From the NCBI RefSeq assembly GCF_003054445.1, contig NC_042507.1, forward strand, positions 1,550,001-1,614,000: a stretch of DNA of 64,000 nucleotides, in the 5' to 3' direction. This stretch comes from Pichia kudriavzevii. Taxonomy: Eukaryota > Ascomycota > Pichiomycetes > Pichiales > Pichiaceae. Under the pieces are notes generated by a model. The model worked only from the letters and a program-made list of their open reading frames with translations. It did not search any database and was not told the origin of the DNA. The number at the start of each line of letters is the position of its first letter. The stretch's first letter is position 1. Of this stretch, positions 56,095 through 64,000 are shown in pieces. The translations under genes were made by a program, and so were the position numbers.

Positions 56095-59000
56095 ATGAGC
56101 AGGTTGCGTTTGGGATTAACTGCCAAGGCAAAAAATATTCTGCACCCCATTGAAACGCCCAGAGTTTCACTTTCCTACTTGCTACGAAGTAGTATAACAG
56201 TATGTTCAAACCCCGTTTTAATATCAACAAGTTTATTAAAACATGAGATTTTGCCCGCTCGACAATTTTCATCCACACGATATTACTGCGATGGAATAAT
56301 ACGTGACACTTCTTTGAGCCCACAAGAAATTCATAAAGAGGCACTTTATAGATATGATGAATTTCTCAAAGAATGGAAATATTTTGAAGGCATGTCACCC
56401 GATGGGTTTACACCTGATATAATTACAGAAGTGTCCAAATTGTTTAATTGGCTTTATGCTAATGAAGAGCTCGAGATAGGATATAAGTTGCTCTGTAATG
56501 TTAAACCGCATTATAGAGCGTTTTTCAAATTCAACCAATACAGCAAAATGATTGATATATTTGACAAATTTGGAACTTCGGATGATCTATTCCTATTCTG
56601 TGAAACTTTTAGGTACGAGAAAGTGCCGAATGTATGGAAAAAACTTGATCGGTTAGCTTCAGATGCTACAATCAGACAGTTAATAGAACTTTCCAATGCA
56701 ATAGCATTTGAAGATGCCAAATCGATCCTTGATAACTTATTTTTTGACAAGGGGTTAAAAGAAGGCCAGAAATTTTTCACACTTCGTATATGCTCAGCTT
56801 TGTACAGACGCTTTGATTCAAACTCCAAAATGGAACTTTATCGATATCTTAACCAGTCTACCCATATGATGCAATACTTTCCGCCTTCGTTAATTTCACA
56901 GTTGTTTGTCACGTATTCTTCAGAAATCGATAATCGGTTTGATTTGCAGTTTGCATTTTTAGAAAAGTTTATACGCCCTCATTTTGATAAAAGCAACATA
57001 GATACAGATTCCTTTAAGTATAAACTGATATCTAGCATTCCCAAAGATTATCCTACTTTGAAATTTAAGCTTTGGTACGAATTCTGTTATTATGGAGAGG
57101 AACTAAGATATGACAACGAAATCCCCTCCATTTTGTACTTGAAAAATAATAAGATACATTACGTTCCTAGAAAATTTGAAGCAGTTCTCAATTACGAAGA
57201 AAGAAAGCTAAGCAGGGTATTATCGGTTTTGATATACACTCATAGCAAATATGAAAGTATACCAAAATTGGCCTCGGTATTTTTTCTGTTGAAGATCAAG
57301 TTATCATTGAATATAACAAGATCAGATAAAATTGGATATCTTAGGTCATTAAACACTTTGAAACAAGACTCAAAAGCTAAAACATTTCTTAATCAATGTC
57401 TAGCAGAAGATCCAACATTTGAATCAGAGGAGACATTGAACCCAATTTTGTTAATTTTAGCACGCAATAAGGAATGGTCTGAATTGGAGAGCTTATATTT
57501 CAAGTGTTTTGCACACAACGAGGCGGTTACTAAGGAACAATACACTATCCTTTTGACTGCATTGTCTCTGCGTGCAGGTACTAACAAGATAGTGATGGAG
57601 TTATGGGAAAATTTTCTCAAAAGGGGATTCAGTCCAAATGACCAAGTTCTCTGTGCTATTATTCAGTGTTTTCTTAGAAACAAATCCTACAACGAAGCTT
57701 TGCAATGGTTTACTGCGTATTCTCATTATAAAGTGGAACTTTCTCCTAGATCTTATGGTTTGATGCTTCAAGCATTGACTTCAATTGGAGATGTTCATTC
57801 TATGCTTTTGGTACTCGATGAATTGACCAACAAAAACGCAAGATTACATAAGTTTTTTTTTCCTCCTATTTTTGAGAAACTTTCTGAAATAGGGGATTAC
57901 AAGACAGTGTCCTTGATCCTTACAGACTATTATCCAAAATTCAATTTAGCAGTAGATAGAGAAGATACGAGATGGATAATGAAATGCCACTATCATGCTC
58001 AAAGGTATAACCTTATAGTCGATAGCTACCTAATGATGCAAGAAAATGAAATACTGTACAAAGATAGCTTGTTAGCACTTGAAGCTGCGATTAAATTTAG
58101 TGACGTGAAAATGTTTGAAAAAATCTGGTCAAGGGCTTACAATATTCATTCACAGAGAGGCGATTTGGATATTAAAGCTTACATTTCATACATGGCTTAT
58201 TGGGTTAGAAAAAACGGCTCTTTTGGTATTGTCTTGAAATTGAATGAAATCAAGCAAAAACTGAAAATTGAGATACTTCCTGCAATTGTTTTCAACCAAA
58301 TGATATTTTCTGCATTCAGAACACACAGACCTTGGCTAACTAAGAAGATAGTCGGAATATCTCTTAGATTTGATGTTACTCCGTCACCAAAAATGTATTC
58401 GCTAATATTGCAAAGTAATGTGTCGATGCCATGGGTTGCAAGAAATAGCATTGACGAAACTATAGTCATTCTTGAAGAATTTTTGACGAATAGAAGAGTG
58501 GATAAATTTGGTAAGCTCAATGATGACATAAATCCAATGTCTTTTAAGCTAATTATAAAAGCTATATTAGAGTACAAAAGCGTAGTTGAAGCTAGAAGAT
58601 TATTTGAAATGTATGTTGAGCTAGCAAGAGATAATTTGCTAGATAATGTCCATATCTTAAATATAGAATTGTTGTTGTTGGGGAAAGAAGAAAGATGGGT
58701 TGATTTCAATAACTGTTATGAGAGGTTTTCTAAAATTATCATGAAATATAGTGAACGTGCAAGATTCAAAGATGAAAGGTTGGCTAGTAAGTTTAACGAG
58801 TCCAGTGAATTCAACAGATTAGATGTGTTTAATGACTCGTATTTACAGATTCAATATGACGAGTCTAAATTTTCCAAAACTGATGCACAAGTTAAGATAC
58901 CCAATTGGATCAAGAAATCACATTATGATATCTGGATATATCGACTCAAACAACTTGAATTTTTAGGTAGGTTGAATGAGGTTAATGAGATCGTCGAAGA

Positions 59001-59781
59001 TTTGATGTCCAAGGGTATCATATTCAGCAACAAAAACTTAAATGAAACTGCTCTATTCTTAAGCGAGCATCCCGAGTTGTTAGAGGAAACTGCAACCTTT
59101 CTAGATACCTATCTGTTACCTCATCATATTCGAAATAAACATATGAAGCACATGTCCTTAAGGTATGGTACTGACCAAATACCAGGAATAATTACTAAAC
59201 CGGTTTATCGTTTGAACAATGACGCCTACCCGGCTATAATGAAAAATATCTCGATCAGTTTAGACACCCAATTGACCCCAGAACAAAAGGAATTGTTTTT
59301 GTCTAGTATTACAGAGTCTCCTAAAAAATACCTAATGAAGAACTTGGGACAAATGATGAAAGAAAGAAGACACATGCGTAGTAGTTACCTACGAATGAGA
59401 AAGCTTCGTAAGATTTTCCACAGGGATTTGAGGAACAAGTTGAAGGTGAGGACTTTAAGGACCAAGAGGCACATGAGCATGCGGAGGGTAGAGAGACAAA
59501 TTGGATATGAAACTAGGATGTTGCAATGCAGAACAGCCCTATCTGAAATCACCAAACAGCTCCACACTTTGACTGATCTTGAAGATTTGCCAAGAAGTAG
59601 TTTGTGTTCAAAGAGTTCCGAGAAGCACGAACTACTCGAAAAGAAAAAATCTCTAAAAATGGAGATGGAAAAACTGAATAAAGAGAGGGAAGAAGCCTTC
59701 AAAGAAATGAAAAGAAAAGAAAGAGAGGCTAGAAGGAAAAAGACACATTTTGTTGGAAGCATTGACCTTAATAGACTATAA
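56095..59781 (+). CDS. Large mitochondrial PPR-type protein, function unknown
   Basis: The 1228-residue product has an Arg/Ser-rich N-terminus with a typical presequence ending around PARQFSSTRYY. The bulk is helix-turn-helix repeats of the pentatricopeptide type, best between about 460 and 620 (YTILLTALSLRAGTNKIVMEL, SYNEALQWFTAYSHYKVELS, RSYGLMLQALTSIGD). The last 130 residues are highly basic and coiled (RRHMRSSYLRMRKLRKIF region). Such proteins stabilise or activate translation of individual mitochondrial mRNAs in yeasts (Pet309, Aep3 and Cbp1 are examples). I cannot assign a specific member; the length exceeds all of these. Confidence 0.75.
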   Translation: MSRLRLGLTAKAKNILHPIETPRVSLSYLLRSSITVCSNPVLISTSLLKHEILPARQFSSTRYYCDGIIRDTSLSPQEIHKEALYRYDEFLKEWKYFEGMSPDGFTPDIITEVSKLFNWLYANEELEIGYKLLCNVKPHYRAFFKFNQYSKMIDIFDKFGTSDDLFLFCETFRYEKVPNVWKKLDRLASDATIRQLIELSNAIAFEDAKSILDNLFFDKGLKEGQKFFTLRICSALYRRFDSNSKMELYRYLNQSTHMMQYFPPSLISQLFVTYSSEIDNRFDLQFAFLEKFIRPHFDKSNIDTDSFKYKLISSIPKDYPTLKFKLWYEFCYYGEELRYDNEIPSILYLKNNKIHYVPRKFEAVLNYEERKLSRVLSVLIYTHSKYESIPKLASVFFLLKIKLSLNITRSDKIGYLRSLNTLKQDSKAKTFLNQCLAEDPTFESEETLNPILLILARNKEWSELESLYFKCFAHNEAVTKEQYTILLTALSLRAGTNKIVMELWENFLKRGFSPNDQVLCAIIQCFLRNKSYNEALQWFTAYSHYKVELSPRSYGLMLQALTSIGDVHSMLLVLDELTNKNARLHKFFFPPIFEKLSEIGDYKTVSLILTDYYPKFNLAVDREDTRWIMKCHYHAQRYNLIVDSYLMMQENEILYKDSLLALEAAIKFSDVKMFEKIWSRAYNIHSQRGDLDIKAYISYMAYWVRKNGSFGIVLKLNEIKQKLKIEILPAIVFNQMIFSAFRTHRPWLTKKIVGISLRFDVTPSPKMYSLILQSNVSMPWVARNSIDETIVILEEFLTNRRVDKFGKLNDDINPMSFKLIIKAILEYKSVVEARRLFEMYVELARDNLLDNVHILNIELLLLGKEERWVDFNNCYERFSKIIMKYSERARFKDERLASKFNESSEFNRLDVFNDSYLQIQYDESKFSKTDAQVKIPNWIKKSHYDIWIYRLKQLEFLGRLNEVNEIVEDLMSKGIIFSNKNLNETALFLSEHPELLEETATFLDTYLLPHHIRNKHMKHMSLRYGTDQIPGIITKPVYRLNNDAYPAIMKNISISLDTQLTPEQKELFLSSITESPKKYLMKNLGQMMKERRHMRSSYLRMRKLRKIFHRDLRNKLKVRTLRTKRHMSMRRVERQIGYETRMLQCRTALSEITKQLHTLTDLEDLPRSSLCSKSSEKHELLEKKKSLKMEMEKLNKEREEAFKEMKRKEREARRKKTHFVGSIDLNRL

Positions 59782-60158
59782 ACAGGTCAGACTAATTCGT
59801 GTATTATATTTTCAAACTCTAACAAATATTTTCTTGTATATATTTTATGTATGATATCATGTGTCTTTTCTAACTAGCTAAATTCTTTTTATAAACATGC
59901 AGTTCACCATTGGCCACTAAAAGTGTGGGGCAGCATGTATACAGAATCTAAGTTTATAAATCTATTTTTCATGAATGCGACTTGAGTCTGTTTACTTTAT
60001 GGACGTTGCTAAAGATGAGATTAGTTTATAGTTTTCTTAATGTGCGGGCAATTGCATGAATTTGAGGCACGCTTAACATAATAGCAGCGTCCTTATACAT
60101 TGTTATCTTTGATATCTTTCATTAAGCAAAGAGACACCATCACAAGATCGAGCCACAT
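59782..60158. other. Intergenic PPR to SPC3
   Basis: This 377-bp region begins with TATATATTTTATGTATGATAT-like efficiency elements (about 59835-59857) that probably end the PPR transcript, then the SPC3 promoter. No gene is seen. Confidence 0.4.
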
Positions 60159-60710
60159 ATGCACTCATTAGCACAAAGAGTCAGTACTTTGAGTTCAATA
60201 GTAACTACCTTTTGTTTTGCAGCAATTGCGCTGGTATCAATAATGACTTTGGCAATTCCACAAGGATCTGTTAACTCATTGAGGTTTAGGAGTAGCAAGC
60301 CTATAGTAACACTGAAGAATACAAGAAACTATGGTGCTACAAAGAACACCCCAAAAGAAAACGCAAGATTTAAATTTGATATCGTTGCAGACTTTTCTGA
60401 TTTGGTGGACTGGAATACCAAACAAATATTCACTTATGTTTATGTAGAATTGGATGATGTTTTTGGAAGCGATGATAATAAATCTAACAAGTTGGTTGTG
60501 TGGGACAAGATTTTGACAGAGAAAGACAAAATGTACATTAATTATAAGAACTTGAAGTCAAAATATTCCATTTGGGATTACGATCCCGAGCTTCATGGTC
60601 GAACTGGCCATTTTAAATTGGGTTATAATATTCAACCATATGTCGGCCCTTTGTCCTTTGGTGAGGTCGATCTAAACAACACTTTCACTTTCCCTGCGAC
60701 CAAGGTCTGA
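60159..60710 (+). CDS. SPC3: Signal peptidase complex subunit Spc3
   Basis: The 183-residue product (184 in S. cerevisiae) has an N-terminal membrane anchor (VTTFCFAAIALVSIMTLAI, about 15-33) and a lumenal domain. Family motifs are FDIVADFSDLVDWNTKQIFTY, VYVELDDVFGSD, and VVWDKILTEKDKMYINYKNL followed by KSKYSIWDYD. Spc3 (SPCS3) is an essential partner of Sec11 in the ER signal peptidase, which would process the PIR precursor among others. It converges on PRP19 with 54 bp between stops. Confidence 0.95.
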   Translation: MHSLAQRVSTLSSIVTTFCFAAIALVSIMTLAIPQGSVNSLRFRSSKPIVTLKNTRNYGATKNTPKENARFKFDIVADFSDLVDWNTKQIFTYVYVELDDVFGSDDNKSNKLVVWDKILTEKDKMYINYKNLKSKYSIWDYDPELHGRTGHFKLGYNIQPYVGPLSFGEVDLNNTFTFPATKV

Positions 60711-60764
60711 ATAACACACATTGCTGGTATAAAAAGAACGTCTACTATATATTACAGAAAGTAT

Positions 60765-62282
60765 TTAGTTTACAAGTTTTGCAACGTATATATTTTCATT
60801 GTCTGTCACAAGTAATTTAGAATCAGACCCCCAAATAGCTAAAACATTGTATTCTGAATTGTGTAACTGACAAGGTTCACTCCATACTTTACCGTTGGCC
60901 GATGCGGTATATTGATTCCCCGATATAACAATTGATGTATACATGTCGAACACAAAACCATTTTTCTGTAAATCTGCCAAGGGTGTCTCCATAGTAAATT
61001 TGTTCTTACGGATATCATAAAGCATGATTTTATCTGGATTTGAAACAAAAATATTGTATCCATTAGCCGCAAAGCTGAAATCTAAAAGTTCGGCACACTC
61101 AATACTTAACTTAGACCCACGATCAGCTAAGTCATAAATAATAATACCTGTTTCTGTGGACAATCCAATAAGTATACCATCTTGATGAAATTTAATATCC
61201 TTTATTTTTCCATCCCATTGTTGAATAAATAGACTGGTCATATTATTGAAAACTTCAAATTCTGTTTCCGAAGCAACAACAAATAGAGATAAGGAAGGGT
61301 GTGACTCAACGTTGATGATGTTCAAAGAAGTGTTTATCTTTTGAACCTCTTTCGTTCTGAGATTAGTGAGCTGATATTCATGCTTGATTTCTCCGTCGTT
61401 CTTTCTTTTACGGCCTTTACGTGGCACTTCTGATATTAAATATGGCTCATTTGTCATCCAAAATATGCACGATCCAACTGTTGATTTCATTTTATTCAAC
61501 AATTCTAGCTGCTCTCCAAGATTGATTAGTAGAACATTTCCAGAATCATACTTGATGATTGCTTCTGCCTTGTTTAACCGAACCTTAGATACGGTACCAT
61601 ATGTACCCAATAATTCAGTATTCTCATATAATTGTATCTTTAAAGACTGGGAATCTGCTAATAGTGGAATTATAGGCGACTTTCCCTTCCTTGACTTATT
61701 TTCAGTTTTGTGTATCTGCAATAATCTGCTTTGCTCCTCTTTGAGCATCCTGACGGCATCATCCCAGTCGTCAGTCAGCACAACATCGTCGACTTCATTT
61801 TTTCCATTTATTCCATTAGTGTTGTTTCCACCACTGTCATTAGAAACTGATCCATCAACAACCAGCTTTGAGAGTGCATACCTTGCATCATCCCTTTCCT
61901 TACAAGCTTCAACAGCAACTTGAACAGCGGCATCTTGCTTATACAACGCTAAAGAAAGTTCTTTTTTAGTTTGGTTCAATTCATTTCGTAATTGGAACAA
62001 TTCTATACTCAGTGAATCCCACGCATTTTGAAAAGCAGTTAGCATGGTAGGTATTGACGAGTACTCGGGCTTACTCAATTCCTCCAGCTGTGGCATTCGT
62101 TGTGTAGCAGATAGTCTGGATATCGGAACAATATCTGTTTTGTCCATCGGCTCGTTGTTTATTGGGTCTTTCCCATTTGTGGTAATATATGTTTCAAGTG
62201 TTTCTCCATCAAAAATACACTTTGATTTCAGGGATAATACCGGATTCTCCGTTGGTGTATTAGTGAGAGAACAGAGCAGCAT
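60765..62282 (-). CDS. PRP19: Splicing E3 ubiquitin ligase Prp19
   Basis: The 505-residue product (503 in S. cerevisiae) has a U-box at 1-70 (MLLCSLTNTPTENPVLS, IFDGETLETYITTNGKDP). A Prp19 tetramerisation coiled coil follows at about 75-140 (FQNAWDSLSIELFQLRNELNQ), then a WD40 propeller from about 225 to the end. Prp19 is the core of the NineTeen complex that activates the spliceosome through ubiquitination. The U-box initiator sequence and the coiled coil make the call firm despite a divergent propeller. Confidence 0.93.
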   Translation of the reverse strand: MLLCSLTNTPTENPVLSLKSKCIFDGETLETYITTNGKDPINNEPMDKTDIVPISRLSATQRMPQLEELSKPEYSSIPTMLTAFQNAWDSLSIELFQLRNELNQTKKELSLALYKQDAAVQVAVEACKERDDARYALSKLVVDGSVSNDSGGNNTNGINGKNEVDDVVLTDDWDDAVRMLKEEQSRLLQIHKTENKSRKGKSPIIPLLADSQSLKIQLYENTELLGTYGTVSKVRLNKAEAIIKYDSGNVLLINLGEQLELLNKMKSTVGSCIFWMTNEPYLISEVPRKGRKRKNDGEIKHEYQLTNLRTKEVQKINTSLNIINVESHPSLSLFVVASETEFEVFNNMTSLFIQQWDGKIKDIKFHQDGILIGLSTETGIIIYDLADRGSKLSIECAELLDFSFAANGYNIFVSNPDKIMLYDIRKNKFTMETPLADLQKNGFVFDMYTSIVISGNQYTASANGKVWSEPCQLHNSEYNVLAIWGSDSKLLVTDNENIYVAKLVN

Positions 62283-62985
62283 TGATTTATGATTTGTTGT
62301 TGCTTTTGTGGATTCTTAAAATCTCTTCTGAAATGGTCTAAATTCCAGACGCAAAAATTTACACTCCATCTATAAACATCAAATGTCGAGCAGTGAAAAT
62401 GTTGAATCGGCTATTCTCCTACAGCCGAGCAACGTGCGACTGCCAATAGCCGAACTGTTAGTTTTCATTTTCAAGTAAGGCAGAGTTAGAAACTTTTTCC
62501 AATGTCTTTTAGAGCCACACAAATTTTGGAATTGTGGCTTCTATATGATATCTACACATTGGGTTAAAGTTTCTCATTTTGGTATCTGATTCCATTTGTA
62601 ATACCCTCTTTGACAAGAACTACCCACCGAGATGTACCACTTACCAATGCCTTTATATTAAATGTTTATTATCTTTGTTTTATATCATTATTATTTACAA
62701 ATATACAGAAACAAGTGAATATGAATGATCCGTTGAGGACGTAGAAAAGATTAATCTATCAATGATAGTTAAGCGGGCATAAAAATGTATGCAATTAAAA
62801 AAAAGCGGCGGTTCGGGCGTTGAGAATGGACCAGCCTTTATTCTATGTTGAAAGACGTTAAAACCATGTTGAAATAAAAAAAAACTAAACGAAGTTAAAT
62901 TTGAAATGCAATAGTTGTGTGTTGAAATGAGCGTGGAATCAGATAACTGAATTATATGTTTATTTTATATTGTCGTGTTGATTCT
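62283..62985. promoter_or_regulatory. PRP19 upstream region / MTHFR 3' end
   Basis: About 700 bp between two minus-strand genes. It contains an 8-bp inverted repeat (CGGCTATT 62408-62415, AATAGCCG 62445-62452) within a GC-richer patch, and an isolated GCGGCGGTTCGGGCG near 62806-62820. A 31-codon plus-strand frame covers the first patch (62383-62478); it lacks further support. No RNA gene could be folded by eye. Confidence 0.4.
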
Positions 62986-64000
62986 TCAAATATCATTGAA
63001 TAGGGAGAAAATTCTATCACTGGGATGGACATAATCATTATCAACAATGTTAACTAGAACATATTCGTTGATTAAGCTTTCGATGAAATTAGCACTGTTC
63101 AGATCGCTGAGCCTATCGTTCTCATCGGGCTGGGTTTGTGCATCAACCAAAGATGATTTCAGGACATTTGACCATTTCTTCAAAATGAGGAACAATTCAT
63201 CCTTCCATGCAATAAAAGAGACTTTCTCCACAATGGTAGGTTGTGCAACCTCTTTACCTGGGAAGCATCCCCATGTGACGGCGTTCACATCAGCAGATTC
63301 GATAACATTGGATCCTAGGACATTGTTGGAATCAGCATCAGCAATAAAATAATTCAGAATATTATAGTTATATTCTTTATTGACAGATTCAATTTTCGAA
63401 ATCAAAAAATTCATTTTAGATTTTGGAAGTAGAAATTCCAGATATTGCTTTTGATACACATAACCATTAGAAGGACCCCATCCAAAAACAAGGTCGTCAG
63501 ATCTAACACCGTTTATTTTCGGCTGTGAATTGATAGTCAACACACCGTGTTTATTCAAATCAATCAAGGATTGTTTTATTGGCTCGATTTCGGAAGTAAC
63601 TTGCGTATCTGACCATGGTAAACAATGAATTCTGTTTTCAAGGTATGCAATTATTAAGTTACCTAATTCCATGGGGTTGGATGGTTTATCCCACAATGAC
63701 AATATTTTTGCAGGTGAATGACGAATAATTTCATGTTCTAGCAAATCTAATCCACCAAAAGCAGGCGACCTGGAGTCTCCCCATCTACCATTTGGGAATT
63801 CGTCCCATGCATTGGTACGTTGGATATAAGAGAATTTTCTATTTTTCCAAAAGATTGGTCTAACGTTCTCGGTTTCTCTGGAAGGATTGAGCGATCTCCT
63901 CCAAGGTTTTGAGTTTTCATTTTCATAATTTATTTTGGAAGCACAAGAAATTAGGTTCAAATTTTCTAGTAGCATCAATGTTGATTTCTCCAAGTTCATG
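62986..64000 (-). CDS. Methylenetetrahydrofolate reductase, C-terminal part
   Basis: At least 337 codons are present; the gene continues past the right edge. The first residues in the window, MNLEKSTLMLLENLNLI, correspond to the end of the catalytic barrel, where family members read FYTMNLEKS. The Met at 63999 is therefore internal, not the start. The rest is the eukaryotic regulatory domain: WDEFPNGRWGDSRSPAFGGLD, then FGWGPSNGYVYQKQYLEFLLP and VTWGCFPGKEVAQPTIV. The enzyme makes 5-methyl-THF for methionine synthesis. MET12 versus MET13 cannot be decided without the N-terminal half. Confidence 0.93.
   Translation of the reverse strand, partial: MNLEKSTLMLLENLNLISCASKINYENENSKPWRRSLNPSRETENVRPIFWKNRKFSYIQRTNAWDEFPNGRWGDSRSPAFGGLDLLEHEIIRHSPAKILSLWDKPSNPMELGNLIIAYLENRIHCLPWSDTQVTSEIEPIKQSLIDLNKHGVLTINSQPKINGVRSDDLVFGWGPSNGYVYQKQYLEFLLPKSKMNFLISKIESVNKEYNYNILNYFIADADSNNVLGSNVIESADVNAVTWGCFPGKEVAQPTIVEKVSFIAWKDELFLILKKWSNVLKSSLVDAQTQPDENDRLSDLNSANFIESLINEYVLVNIVDNDYVHPSDRIFSLFNDI

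Noticed and set aside
57578-57584. Plus-strand TACTAAC inside the PPR coding region
   Set aside because: The reading frame is open and protein-like on both sides; no intron is needed.
62383-62478. 31-codon plus-strand frame (MSSSENVES start) with a possible GTAAGG donor at its end
   Set aside because: Short, no branch point or in-phase second exon found; expected by chance.
62801-62830. GGTTCGGGC resembling a tRNA B box
   Set aside because: No A box, acceptor stem or cloverleaf around it.

Overview
This is a 64 kb piece of a budding-yeast (Saccharomycotina) nuclear chromosome. It is AT-rich and gene-dense: about 34 protein genes, nearly all intronless, two nuclear tRNA genes, short intergenic regions with poly(dA:dT) tracts, and fungal families such as PIR cell-wall protein, Och1/Mnn2 mannosyltransferases, Rim4, Vps3 and Fyv7. 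CTG codons fall at family-conserved leucines (for example 30669-30671 in the enoyl-CoA isomerase), so the CTG-serine code is unlikely. A NDUFAF7-type complex I assembly factor argues against Saccharomyces and relatives, which lack complex I. Together these fit a Pichiaceae-like yeast with the standard code; the species is inference. No transposon, virus-like element, CRISPR array or bacterial-type gene was seen.

Layout. 0-8.4 kb: N-terminus of a YDJ1-type J-protein with a perfect heat-shock element, RVS161, CBF5, a possible small gene, an unrecognised membrane protein with a 12-bp minisatellite in its tail and a hexamer microsatellite in its leader, a very compact VPS23, PRO1 and APC11. 8.7-15.1 kb: LTV1, BFR2 and VPS3 in tandem. 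15.1-18.5 kb: a gene-poor stretch with tRNA-Ile(AAU), a candidate 48-residue spliced gene and a PIR cell-wall gene. 18.5-25 kb: TAF3, RRP12, MRPS16, THG1. 25-29.2 kb: a divergent pair of Golgi mannosyltransferases (MNN2-like, OCH1-like). 29.4-32.9 kb: MRPL9, ECI1, tRNA-Val(UAC). 32.9-46.4 kb: a zinc-cluster regulator, POP4, SLM5, cytosolic prolyl-tRNA synthetase, RMT2, an NRAMP transporter, NDUFAF7 and DUS2. 47-64 kb: RIM4 with a probable 5'-UTR intron, a SNU71-like gene lacking its PWI domain, an MMS1/DDB1-like propeller protein, FYV7, a large mitochondrial PPR-type protein, SPC3, PRP19 and the C-terminal part of a methylenetetrahydrofolate reductase.

Themes. Ribosome and snoRNP biogenesis is well represented (CBF5, LTV1, BFR2, RRP12, FYV7), as is tRNA biology (two tRNAs, THG1, POP4, SLM5, prolyl-tRNA synthetase, DUS2). 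Secretory, wall and membrane-trafficking genes are PIR, MNN2, OCH1, SPC3, VPS3, VPS23 and RVS161. Mitochondrial genes are MRPS16, MRPL9, SLM5, NDUFAF7 and the PPR protein. These are housekeeping genes in ordinary eukaryotic order, not an operon-like system. The least explained items are the candidate spliced micro-gene at 15754-16153, the RIM4 leader intron, the repeat-bearing membrane-protein gene near 5 kb, the reduced VPS23 and SNU71 proteins, and a recurring GGCTCA promoter motif.
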